Below are positions 7,921-15,957 of a DNA stretch of 42,283 nt, one piece after another (position 1 is the stretch's first letter; each line of letters begins with the position of its first letter). The position numbers and the translations under genes are program-made. The stretch is from Clostridiaceae bacterium (GTDB taxonomy: Bacteria; Bacillota; Clostridia; Saccharofermentanales; DTU023), in NCBI GenBank assembly GCA_012518795.1, contig JAAYRL010000032.1, positions 1 through 42,283 on the forward strand, in the 5' to 3' direction. A model generated the notes under the pieces. That model ran no database searches. It was not told where the DNA came from and saw only the letters and a program-made list of their open reading frames with translations.

Positions 7921-9054
7921 TTACTTCTCTCCCCTGTATAATTCTACTGTTTCTTGCACAACATCATCCCAATTGCATTTTACGAGGATAAAATCTGCAG
8001 CCTGATCCTTAAGCTCCAGAACAATTTCCGGATAATCACAGGCTTCTTGCAGCTTGGTTTTTAAATTATTCACATCCGATTTCTTGAAAATTAATGCTTT
8101 GTCTTCGACAACTTCTGTACATTCAGGAATATCTGAAACCAGACAGCAGTTACCATAACTCATTGCTTCCAACAAGCTCAGTGGCATACCTTCCAAATCG
8201 GATGGTAACGTATATATATAGGTGTTACTATAGAGTTCATCCAACATCTGCCCCTGTACAAAGCCGGTGAAGATAATTCTGTCGTCATCCCTTGCCAGTT
8301 CTTTAAGTTCTTTCATGAACGAATCTGTATCACTGGAGCCACCGGCAATCACTAATTTTTTATCAGTTTTAACCTGTTTATATGCTTCCACCAGATAACG
8401 AATCCCTTTTTCCGGAACAATCCTCCCTAAAAACAAGATATATGAATCCTTTTCGAGTCCAAATTTCTCAGTAATAAGCTCTGCTTCTTGAATTTCCGGC
8501 CTGTTTACGCCATTCGGAATGAAGTGTGTTTTTCGTCCATAAGTAACTTGGAAATAGTCTTGTACTCCTTTACTCAGAACAATAATTTCATCTGCATATT
8601 TCACAGCATTTTTTTCACCTCGTCGGATAAATTTGGAAGCGAAACCTGATTTCCATTTTTCACGTTGCCAGTCAAGACCGTGAATGGTCACGATCACTCT
8701 CTTGCCAAATAATTTGGGAAGCCATGAAAAATATGCCGGTCCTTCAGCATGGATATGTACCACATCATATTTTCCAAAAGCACTATAAAGTGCAGCAAAA
8801 AATGATGAACTTACAGCAGCCAAGCCTTTTTTTTCAATCGTAGGTACATATTTCTGATAAATCCCTTCATATTCTTTTTTGTCTGCCGTATCATATTCTG
8901 CACCACTTACATGGTGACCTGATCTGTTATAACAAGTAATCTTATAACCTTTCTTCACCATCCTCGTACTAAGTTCCTTAACAACTATTTCTACTCCACC
9001 TTCTCTACTTAGCCTCTTTTGTCCAAACATAGCAACTGATAGTTTCTTTTCCAC
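7921..9054 (-). CDS. Family 4 glycosyltransferase
   Basis: About 378 residues, GT-B fold. It begins EKKLSVAMFGQKRLSREGGVEIV, and the C-terminal domain has ILFLGRIVPEKGIRYLVEAY and the EX7E pair in LEGMPLSLLEAM. The reading frame is open to a GTG at 9063, but that codon overlaps the Shine-Dalgarno GGAG; the GTG at 9054 sits eight bases after it and is preferred. It abuts the following GT4 gene with no gap. A spacer of about 130 bases separates it from the LCP gene, so a separate promoter for the glycosyltransferase part of locus A is possible. Confidence 0.88.
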   Translation of the reverse strand: MEKKLSVAMFGQKRLSREGGVEIVVKELSTRMVKKGYKITCYNRSGHHVSGAEYDTADKKEYEGIYQKYVPTIEKKGLAAVSSSFFAALYSAFGKYDVVHIHAEGPAYFSWLPKLFGKRVIVTIHGLDWQREKWKSGFASKFIRRGEKNAVKYADEIIVLSKGVQDYFQVTYGRKTHFIPNGVNRPEIQEAELITEKFGLEKDSYILFLGRIVPEKGIRYLVEAYKQVKTDKKLVIAGGSSDTDSFMKELKELARDDDRIIFTGFVQGQMLDELYSNTYIYTLPSDLEGMPLSLLEAMSYGNCCLVSDIPECTEVVEDKALIFKKSDVNNLKTKLQEACDYPEIVLELKDQAADFILVKCNWDDVVQETVELYRGEK

Positions 9055-9185
9055 AAAATTCACTCCAACTTACTATCTCATCTCGTATATAATCATGCTT
9101 ATCTTAATACTATGATTGTTACATCGACCCAGATCTCTTCATCTTCAATACAACACCTACTATTTCGGCTAAGCAATCCCGGCAT

Positions 9186-10700
9186 TTAGTCCGTCTCCAT
9201 AACTTCCAACAATTGTTCTCTTGCTTCGGTGACCGAGCTTTCATCTAACACTGCAAAATATAGGTTATAACCCGGCATCATGTAGGATGGTAGTCCCATC
9301 TGTCCTTGAGCAGTTATTGATGTTGAGTTAACAGTCCAAGAACCACCTTTGTCCAGTTGATTCTGTACAATGGAACGGATAGCTTCATCTGACAAATCAG
9401 TCATAAACAAATTACTTAATTGTTCTAATATTGCGCTAAACTTCGTCAAATTTCTCGGTTTTATTGCTTCGTCAATAATCCCTTTGATGACTAAAGCTTG
9501 ATTTTTACCACGATCGAAGTCACCCGCCGGTAAAGCATAACGTTCTCTCGAAAAAGATAATGCCCGCTTACCATCTAGTCGTAATTTCCCAACCGGATAA
9601 TAATAACCACCATGTATTGTTGTAAAAGCATAAGGATTATTTATTGTTATACCTCCTAACAGATCAACTAATTCCTCCAATGTCCCGAAGTTAACTTTTA
9701 CATATGTATCAATCGGCATCCCCAGGGCATTTGCTACAGAGTTTTTAGTTGTTTCAACACCTAAAACACCGGCATGTGTCAGCTTATCCTTAAAGCCTGT
9801 TCCGGCAATCGTTACATAAGCATCTCTCGGTACAGGTACCATCAGAATTTCATTTTTTTGCGGATTTATCGCCATAACAATATTTACGTCTGATCTGGAT
9901 TTGGTATTAGTATCTCCATATGTATCGATACCGGATATTAACATAGTAAAGGGTTCGGCACTTTCTACGTTTTTAGATTCATATTCCTTATATTCACCTA
10001 TCTCCGGTTTATCGGGTTTATCCTTTTTTATAATATCGTAATACTCTAACGGACTCCTGATTTTGGCATTTTTTAATTCTTCTATTATGTTCGGATTTGT
10101 TGATGCCAAAACTCTGGTTTCAACATCAAAATTTGGATGTATACTGTAAATAATTTCGCGAAAAGCCTCGTCAAATAAGATGAACTGTTCTGTCCTTTCA
10201 TATAATGCTTCAACTAATTCAGGGTAGCTGGAATGTGGATTTGTTTTATAGTTCCGGTTATTCGGTAATAATTCTTGAATAAGAGATTGTTTATTTGAGT
10301 CCACAAGAGCAATATCTTCTTTTTCGACTTCGATTGCCATCTTATATGAATTATTTTTCATGACAATTATAGAATATACATCCGTTTCTTCCGAAGAAGA
10401 AACCTTAGAGATAGCCCGGTTCACATCTTTTAATACAAAAGCTCCCAAAGTAAAAACTATTAAAGAAAATACTATTAATATTGTACTAAGAATTATTTTC
10501 CATTTTTTCTTTTGCGTTAACATTAGAAAATAGATTGCAACATTTAAAAGAATTATTATTAAAATGAAAATAACAGCATATTTAAGTGGTAAAAATCTCG
10601 CCAGCAATACATAAACGGTAAACATAACAGAAATTAATGAGAAGACAATCAGAATTGCCATTTTAATTGATATTTTGCTGTCTTTTTTAATTTTATTCAT
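9186..10700 (-). CDS. LytR-CpsA-Psr (LCP) family glycopolymer ligase
   Basis: A 504-residue membrane protein with three N-terminal membrane segments (about 13-34, 39-60 and 68-92), then an extracellular part. The LCP domain lies at about 240-410: LISGIDTYGDTNTKSRSDVNIVMAI is followed by VPVPRDAYV, DKLTHAG and FDRGKNQ, which supply the conserved Arg/Asp residues that bind the polyprenyl pyrophosphate. LCP enzymes transfer capsule or teichoic polymers from undecaprenyl carrier onto peptidoglycan. Its place right after cpsB matches a CpsA-like job: anchoring the locus A polymer to the wall. Start ATG 10700. Confidence 0.92.
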   Translation of the reverse strand: MNKIKKDSKISIKMAILIVFSLISVMFTVYVLLARFLPLKYAVIFILIIILLNVAIYFLMLTQKKKWKIILSTILIVFSLIVFTLGAFVLKDVNRAISKVSSSEETDVYSIIVMKNNSYKMAIEVEKEDIALVDSNKQSLIQELLPNNRNYKTNPHSSYPELVEALYERTEQFILFDEAFREIIYSIHPNFDVETRVLASTNPNIIEELKNAKIRSPLEYYDIIKKDKPDKPEIGEYKEYESKNVESAEPFTMLISGIDTYGDTNTKSRSDVNIVMAINPQKNEILMVPVPRDAYVTIAGTGFKDKLTHAGVLGVETTKNSVANALGMPIDTYVKVNFGTLEELVDLLGGITINNPYAFTTIHGGYYYPVGKLRLDGKRALSFSRERYALPAGDFDRGKNQALVIKGIIDEAIKPRNLTKFSAILEQLSNLFMTDLSDEAIRSIVQNQLDKGGSWTVNSTSITAQGQMGLPSYMMPGYNLYFAVLDESSVTEAREQLLEVMETD

Positions 10701-10729
10701 ATATTGACATTCTCTAACTTTCTTGTCTT

Positions 10730-11419
10730 TTAACGGATGTTTTGCAGCTCTTTTACTGTCAATTTTGCTTCCAATTGCGATCTATATTCTTGTATTTTAG
10801 AAATATTTATATCTGTTTTACGATGACAATCTGTTCCTAAAAATTGTATATATCCTTGTTTAATATATTTGAAATATTTTTGCTTTGTTATAAACCCTTT
10901 ATTTAAAAAATCTAAATTGAGTTGCATATAAACTTCTAACTGTGCAAATTTATTCATTGTTTTTTGTTTCAGCATGAAGGGGTAGCGATCAACATGTGCC
11001 AAAACTATCGCAACAGAATATCTGGAATAAATTTCTTGAATCAAATTTAGTTCATGTTCCGGATCCGACTTCGGTGAAGACATCTCTAATAAGAGCAGAT
11101 TCGTTCCTTCAATGCATAAATCATCTAAATTAGCATAATTAAAAATAGCCGGAATCGCATAAATTTCTGCTCCCAAACGATATTTCATATTATATTGATC
11201 AAGTATCGGTTTCAATTCTTGAAATGACTTTTTCCTTCTCTGAAGAAATTTATCTACAGATTCTTTATGTGAATAATAATGAGAAGTTAAAAATATTTTT
11301 TCAACTCCTTGCTCCTTTAAAGCATAAATTATCTGTTCAGATTCTTCTACATTCTTCGCACCGTCATCCATACCCGGAAGAATATGCGTATGAGAATCAA
11401 TAAATTTGAAGCCTTTCAT
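10730..11419 (-). CDS. cpsB: CpsB-type tyrosine-protein phosphatase (PHP family)
   Basis: About 229 residues. The metal-binding signature DSHTHILPGMDDGAKN at the N-terminus, HYYSHKES, the ILAHVDRYPF stretch near 145-155 and the late LGTDCHR are the conserved metal ligands of the manganese-dependent CpsB/YwqE/Wzb-analog phosphatases. It should remove phosphates from the tyrosine tail of CpsD and so control chain length and export. I use ATG 11419 with AAAGGA ten bases upstream; a TTG at 11422 is the alternative. It follows cpsD by 32 bases. A scrap of a second copy is at 28073-28116. Confidence 0.92.
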   Translation of the reverse strand: MKGFKFIDSHTHILPGMDDGAKNVEESEQIIYALKEQGVEKIFLTSHYYSHKESVDKFLQRRKKSFQELKPILDQYNMKYRLGAEIYAIPAIFNYANLDDLCIEGTNLLLLEMSSPKSDPEHELNLIQEIYSRYSVAIVLAHVDRYPFMLKQKTMNKFAQLEVYMQLNLDFLNKGFITKQKYFKYIKQGYIQFLGTDCHRKTDINISKIQEYRSQLEAKLTVKELQNIR

Positions 11420-11451
11420 CAACTCATTGTCCTTTGATAAATACCGGATAT

Positions 11452-12198
11452 TTATTCAGCCTCGTCAGTTCTATATCCATAGCCATACCCATAACCGTAA
11501 CCATAGCCGCGTTTCGTAAAATCTACATCATTTAATATTACACCTAAAATTGTTGCTTGAACTTTTTTCAAAGCTTCAATTGTCAACTTTAAATTAGGCT
11601 TGGTTGATTCAGCAGCTCTTGTCACAATAACAACCCCATCCGTATATGAAGCAAAAGAACAAGCATCCGTTACCTGAAGTACAGGAGGAGTATCTATGAT
11701 TATATAATTAAATTGTTTCTCTAATTTTTCAAGGAGAATCCTGAAGAATTTGCCCGATAAAAAAACCGTCGGATTAGGTACTTTTGTACCACTTGTAATT
11801 ACATGAAAGTTCTCTTCCTGAATATAGGTGCAAACTTCTGAAAAGTTGTTTTTATTTGATAGAAAATCGGTTAATCCCGGTTTGTTCGGAATATTTAAGT
11901 AACGATGCAACTTCGCAGCGTGTAAATCACAATCAATTAGTAGAACTTTATTTTCTGTGATGCTTCCGTAGGATCTTGCTAAATTCAAAGAACAGAAAGA
12001 CTTGCCTTCAGACTGTAAACCACTCGTAACAATGAAACTTTTTCCTCCGCCATCTTCCTTAATAATAGAATAATCAATATTAATTCTTGCACTGTTAAAA
12101 TATTCTCTGACCTGATCTTTGTTCTTATTAACATGCTCTATTTTCTGAATGCTATGCGGATCTACGCGTCTCGGTTTGAGTTTATTCTTTTTTGCCAT
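11452..12198 (-). CDS. cpsD: CpsD-type bacterial tyrosine kinase
   Basis: A 248-residue cytoplasmic BY-kinase. Walker A is SGLQSEGKS (about 59-67), Walker A' is VLLIDCDLHAAK (about 86-97), and Walker B is YIIIDTPPV (about 149-157). The C-terminus is an almost pure alternation of Gly and Tyr with six tyrosines between about 232 and 242, ending RTDEAE: the autophosphorylation tail. It works with CpsC, which supplies the membrane part of the kinase, and CpsB reverses it. The gene lies 17 bases after cpsC. Start ATG 12198 with AGGTAGG upstream. Confidence 0.95.
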   Translation of the reverse strand: MAKKNKLKPRRVDPHSIQKIEHVNKNKDQVREYFNSARINIDYSIIKEDGGGKSFIVTSGLQSEGKSFCSLNLARSYGSITENKVLLIDCDLHAAKLHRYLNIPNKPGLTDFLSNKNNFSEVCTYIQEENFHVITSGTKVPNPTVFLSGKFFRILLEKLEKQFNYIIIDTPPVLQVTDACSFASYTDGVVIVTRAAESTKPNLKLTIEALKKVQATILGVILNDVDFTKRGYGYGYGYGYGYRTDEAE

Positions 12199-12215
12199 TA
12201 TAACTACCTACCTAA

Positions 12216-12908
12216 TTATTTCACTTTCGGCACGACACCTAGTACATTAAGATCGAAATTTCGGGTTATATCTTCTTCTGTTTTTATTTTGATATCAAAT
12301 CTGTCTATTAAAACTGCCAGCACAAATCCTAAAAACAAACCTAGAACAAAACCTATGGCGGTATTACGTATAGTGTGCGGTGTTGATTGATTTTTGGGCA
12401 GTAATGGTTGATCAATGACTTTTAAAGTTGCATTAGATTTAATTTCGTTCATTGCTTCCGGGGCAATTTGGGAAATTGTCTTAGCTATTTCTAAGGATAA
12501 CTCCGGACTGTTGGTTCGCACATTCGCTTCTAAGATTTCAGTGTCTTGCACACTTTTATAGGTAATAGCATTTTTCAATTCAGAAACAGACACATTTACC
12601 TCAATTTCTTCCTGCAACAAATTGTAAAACGAATTGGTTTTCATCAATTCTATATATGTGTTGGAGATTCTTTGAGCCAAATTCACAGCCTGGAGACCGG
12701 CACTTGGATTATCCTCATCTACAGACGAAGCTTCGATATAAAACTTTACTGTAGAATCGTATGTTGGTTCAATAACATAGTTATTTATTCCAAAGAAACT
12801 TCCGGTTAAAATTATTGTAATTAGAATAATTAAGAAAATATGATTTCTCAAGCTTGATAATATTTCTGCTAACGAAATCTCTATCACTTGATCTGATTCT
12901 TGATCCAT
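12216..12908 (-). CDS. cpsC: CpsC/Wzz-type chain-length regulator and kinase activator
   Basis: A 230-residue Wzz-family protein with two membrane segments (about 19-42 and 180-200) flanking an extracellular loop, and the proline-rich stretch KVIDQPLLPKNQSTP before the second segment, as in polysaccharide co-polymerases. In Gram-positives the short cytoplasmic tail after the second segment (here ending in NVLGVVPKVK) activates CpsD. Start ATG 12908 with GAGGGAAAG. It is the first of the cpsC-cpsD-cpsB trio. A decayed copy of its first codons is present at 28140-28204. Confidence 0.93.
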   Translation of the reverse strand: MDQESDQVIEISLAEILSSLRNHIFLIILITIILTGSFFGINNYVIEPTYDSTVKFYIEASSVDEDNPSAGLQAVNLAQRISNTYIELMKTNSFYNLLQEEIEVNVSVSELKNAITYKSVQDTEILEANVRTNSPELSLEIAKTISQIAPEAMNEIKSNATLKVIDQPLLPKNQSTPHTIRNTAIGFVLGLFLGFVLAVLIDRFDIKIKTEEDITRNFDLNVLGVVPKVK

Positions 12909-12989
12909 ATCTTTCCCTCAATATTAAATAATTTAAATTAACTATACAGCACTTAATAATTTATAGTAATCATTTGGCATTTTGTCAAA

Positions 12990-14390
12990 TTAATAAGCCC
13001 CATCTCGCTTGAATAACAATAATATCGTCTTAAAAAGTATTTTTATATCCTTACTTAATGTCCAATTATCGATATAATCCGTATCTAATGCAACGACTTC
13101 TTCAAAATCCGTAATATCACTTCTGCCGCTGATTTGCCAATTGCCCGTAATTCCCGGCTTAATACTTAAACGAAGCTTATGATGTGATTTATACTTTTGA
13201 AATTCATCAACTGTTGGCGGTCTTGTTCCAACGAGACTCATTTCTCCTTTGAGAACATTGATAAATTGAGGTAGTTCGTCAATACTCATCTTCCTTAAAA
13301 ATTTGCCTATTGGAATAATCCGCGGATCGTCTTCAATTTTAAACATTAGACCACTATCAATTTTGTTGAGTTTCATTAGCTCTGCTTTACGTTCTTCAGC
13401 ATCTAAATACATTGTTCTAAACTTATATATTTTAAACAATCGCCCATTTTTACCAACCCTTTTTTGCGTGAAAAAAATCGGCCCCGGTGACTGAAGAAAG
13501 ATAATCGGAGCAAATATCAGAAAAGCCAAACTCATAATTAATAACCCAACAATACCACCTACAATATCAAGTATTCTTTTAAAAATCACCTGTCTTTTTG
13601 TCACAACTCCAAAACTGGAAGTCAGGAAAGCTACATCGCTTTTTTCATTTAATCTTGTATTTGGCAAATAGTTAATATATTTATCAATCTCAAGATGTAG
13701 GATAATTCCCATATTAACGATGTCTCTTACTACTGCTAAATCAACTTTTTCAGCTACATGGCGACTGATAATGATTTCATCGACAACTTCGCTTATCAAA
13801 AAATCTCGCAACATATCCAAACTCGTCATATATTTTATTTCATGTTTGCGATCGTCTTGACTAATACAGCATACTCCTACAATTTTATAAGGAATCAAAC
13901 TTATTTGCTTCAACTTTTCAATAATAATTTCAGTATTTTCATAAGTATCTGAAACAATTACAATATTTCGCTCATTTTGATATTCTACATGTAACGGTTT
14001 TAACCACTTTTTAAAAATGCTGCGATAGATATAAATGAGAAACATAGACAAAAATAGACTATACCCGGTAATCCTCCGAGAAAATTCTGCAGAATCTTTA
14101 ATCATATAAAGAAATATAATGGCAAAACCATAAACTACTATAATTTGGAGTACAACAGATTTTAGTTCAATAAGATAGCCTCTTTGATAATAATTTTCAT
14201 AGAACGGATGAAAAAAACAAAGCGTTAAATTAATTATTACAATTAAGAGGATAAATGCTTTGTTTGTCTCGGGTTTTTGTTCACCGAAAATGATCACAGA
14301 TGTCAATGTAACCGAAATATGAAGCATAAGAGAGTCTAGTAAGAATAAATACCAATATTGCCTATGCACATACTTATCAATTATATACAC
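12990..14390 (-). CDS. Initiating undecaprenyl-phosphate sugar phosphotransferase (WbaP/CpsE type)
   Basis: A 466-residue polyprenyl-phosphate glycosyl-1-phosphate transferase. The first half has about four to five membrane segments and a nucleotide-binding-like CoA domain (NIVIVSDTYENTEIIIEKL). The catalytic C-terminal domain (from about 270) has KRILDIVGGIVGLL, SPGPIFFTQKRVGKNGRLFK, KFRTM, SIDELPQFINVLKGEMSLVG, TRPPTVDEF and IKPGITGNWQISGR. It moves a sugar-1-phosphate to undecaprenyl phosphate, the first committed step of locus A. Start is GTG 14390, six bases after AAAGG. It heads the operon, 95 bases from a TATAAT box. Confidence 0.94.
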   Translation of the reverse strand: MYIIDKYVHRQYWYLFLLDSLMLHISVTLTSVIIFGEQKPETNKAFILLIVIINLTLCFFHPFYENYYQRGYLIELKSVVLQIIVVYGFAIIFLYMIKDSAEFSRRITGYSLFLSMFLIYIYRSIFKKWLKPLHVEYQNERNIVIVSDTYENTEIIIEKLKQISLIPYKIVGVCCISQDDRKHEIKYMTSLDMLRDFLISEVVDEIIISRHVAEKVDLAVVRDIVNMGIILHLEIDKYINYLPNTRLNEKSDVAFLTSSFGVVTKRQVIFKRILDIVGGIVGLLIMSLAFLIFAPIIFLQSPGPIFFTQKRVGKNGRLFKIYKFRTMYLDAEERKAELMKLNKIDSGLMFKIEDDPRIIPIGKFLRKMSIDELPQFINVLKGEMSLVGTRPPTVDEFQKYKSHHKLRLSIKPGITGNWQISGRSDITDFEEVVALDTDYIDNWTLSKDIKILFKTILLLFKRDGAY

Positions 14391-14423
14391 GTTTTACCTT
14401 TATTTTATAAATGTTTATATTAG

Positions 14424-14461
14424 TTCGAAAGTATGCATCTTGTGCAGGATGTTTCTTCGAA
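14424..14461 (-). promoter_or_regulatory. Inverted repeat in the leader of the locus A operon
   Basis: TTCGAA occurs at 14424-14429 and 14456-14461, with GCATC/GATG halves nearer the centre (GCATC 14434-14438, GATG 14449-14452 region). The element sits in the roughly 95-base leader between the -10 box and the GTG start of the initiating transferase. It may be a weak hairpin or operator. Function is not established. Confidence 0.3.
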
Positions 14462-14489
14462 AATTGTCATTCATTAATTTTATTAATCG

Positions 14490-14498
14490 ATTATACCA
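14490..14498 (-). promoter_or_regulatory. Extended -10 promoter of the locus A capsule operon
   Basis: The minus strand reads TGGTATAAT here, a consensus TATAAT with the TGN extension. No clear -35 box is found 17 bases upstream, as is usual for extended -10 promoters. Transcription would start near 14483 and run through the whole of locus A. It lies just downstream of the ABC exporter scrap. Confidence 0.6.
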
Positions 14499-14587
14499 AA
14501 GAATAGAAATTAATACACTGATTGTTTCACCATTAATTCAATTGCTGTTTCTTATAATTCGAGTATTTTTCCTAAAAACAAAAATAT

Positions 14588-14661
14588 CTATTCCAATTCA
14601 ACAACACCCGTATTGAATTCATAGTAACGGCCTTTGAGGTCCATCAATTCATGGTGTTCGA
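14588..14661 (-). pseudogene. Scrap of the 3' end of an ABC exporter gene (duplicate of 28486-28558)
   Basis: The 70 bases at 14591-14660 match 28489-28558, the end of the intact ABC exporter gene, with only four differences, and all four are synonymous third-position changes. The encoded peptide, EHHELMDLKGRYYEF followed by NTGVVELE and a stop (TAG at 14588-14590), is identical to the end of the intact protein. Similarity stops on both sides. It shows that this point, upstream of locus A, once had the same neighbour as locus B has now. Confidence 0.9.
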
Positions 14662-14741
14662 TCTAAAAGGTAGATATTTATCAAATTGAAAAATCCTAAA
14701 ACCTACATAAAAGAATTCTTTTGAAAAACAGTTTCAGATAA

Positions 14742-15956
14742 TCATTTAATTTGAGAATTTGTTTTCGCAACAATTCTCTTCGTTCGTAAAAGTATTCGCT
14801 TCACCCATAACGGAACTAAACGTTTCAGCTTGCCGAAAAATACATTTTTCCTGTACCTCTTATGATATTCCTCTTCAAATGCTTCGGAACCTCTTGTCGT
14901 TAATCTTTCCAGTAACTCATCATATGAACTATCTTTCAATGAAGGTTTTGATACCTGACCGTTCTCTATCTTTACATAATCTATACTTGACTCTTCCATT
15001 AATAAATAGTTGCGTAATTCCGGTAATGTATTAATCGCCTTTTCACCTGTGGCTATTAATACAGATATACCCTTCGCTTGGTCGAATGTGGGATGGAAAT
15101 TCTGGCCACCCCAATAATCACCAATAGTAAAATCACTAAGACGGTGCTCTGATGCATATTTACAAGAATAGCATGATTCCCTAAAGAAGAGGCTTCTCTT
15201 GAAAAAATAGTAATAGTAATAACTTTCTTCCGGTTTTAAGTATTTTATACGATGCCGGCCTTCTTTTAGATAATCTATTCTCAGTAAAGCACCCCAACCA
15301 AGTTTTTTATCTCGAAAATGTATATCAATTATCTTTGCCCTCATTTTTTTTTCGAGCATATCGAGGTATTCTCTAAACATTTTTGCATTTGGAACGCCGT
15401 GACATAAAAGTTCTACGCAAAATAACTTTTCATACTTTCTATTTAAATACGCCCTAATAGCCGCACATTGGCAAGGTGTGCCACTAAATAAGACATACCT
15501 ATCGTGCTCCAAATATTCCTTTACATGCTCATAAATAACACCCATGCTACTTTGCACATATTTTGAGCCTTGGAGTTTTCCAATATCTTTCATAGATGAA
15601 ATAATAATATGCTTAGGCATAATGTGTTCATCCCACGCACATCCTACTACAATCCCATTTTTATCAAAAATCCATTGTGCCAAGGCCGTAAAAGCCCCCC
15701 CTGAAGCAGAAGAAATGCACATCTCTTCATTTTTATTCACTACTGCATACACTTTTGATTTACTATTTGATATTTCATCATTCTTAAATTGGCATTTTTT
15801 CATACACAATCCACAATCAATACATAAGGATTTGTCAATATACGGAAAAATAAAACCAAATTTGTCCGGTTTCATCGTGATCGCATGTTTAGGGCATACA
15901 CTAACACATGCCTCACAACCACTACAAGTTTTTTTATCACCTGCAACTAGATCCAA
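14742..15956 (-). CDS. FrhB-like iron-sulfur flavoprotein (coenzyme F420 hydrogenase beta-subunit family)
   Basis: A 404-residue protein. The N-terminus has two 4Fe-4S motifs, CSGCEACVSVCP and CIDCGLCMKKC. The FrhB N domain follows with SSASGGAFTALAQWI and LFSGTPCQCAAI, and the C domain carries CYSCKYASEHRLSDFTIGDY. Members of this group in polysaccharide loci are thought to be reductases acting beside pyruvyl transferases, but no reaction is firmly assigned. Start is TTG 15956, nine bases after GGGGAG and just past the flippase stop. It is the last gene of locus B; a paralogue lies two genes upstream at 17389-18555. Confidence 0.85.
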   Translation of the reverse strand: MDLVAGDKKTCSGCEACVSVCPKHAITMKPDKFGFIFPYIDKSLCIDCGLCMKKCQFKNDEISNSKSKVYAVVNKNEEMCISSASGGAFTALAQWIFDKNGIVVGCAWDEHIMPKHIIISSMKDIGKLQGSKYVQSSMGVIYEHVKEYLEHDRYVLFSGTPCQCAAIRAYLNRKYEKLFCVELLCHGVPNAKMFREYLDMLEKKMRAKIIDIHFRDKKLGWGALLRIDYLKEGRHRIKYLKPEESYYYYYFFKRSLFFRESCYSCKYASEHRLSDFTIGDYWGGQNFHPTFDQAKGISVLIATGEKAINTLPELRNYLLMEESSIDYVKIENGQVSKPSLKDSSYDELLERLTTRGSEAFEEEYHKRYRKNVFFGKLKRLVPLWVKRILLRTKRIVAKTNSQIK

Positions 15957-15957
15957 C

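Noticed and set aside
7501-7941. Plus-strand open frame of 146 codons
   Set aside because: Antisense shadow of the GT4 gene at 6718-7920; no recognisable domain.
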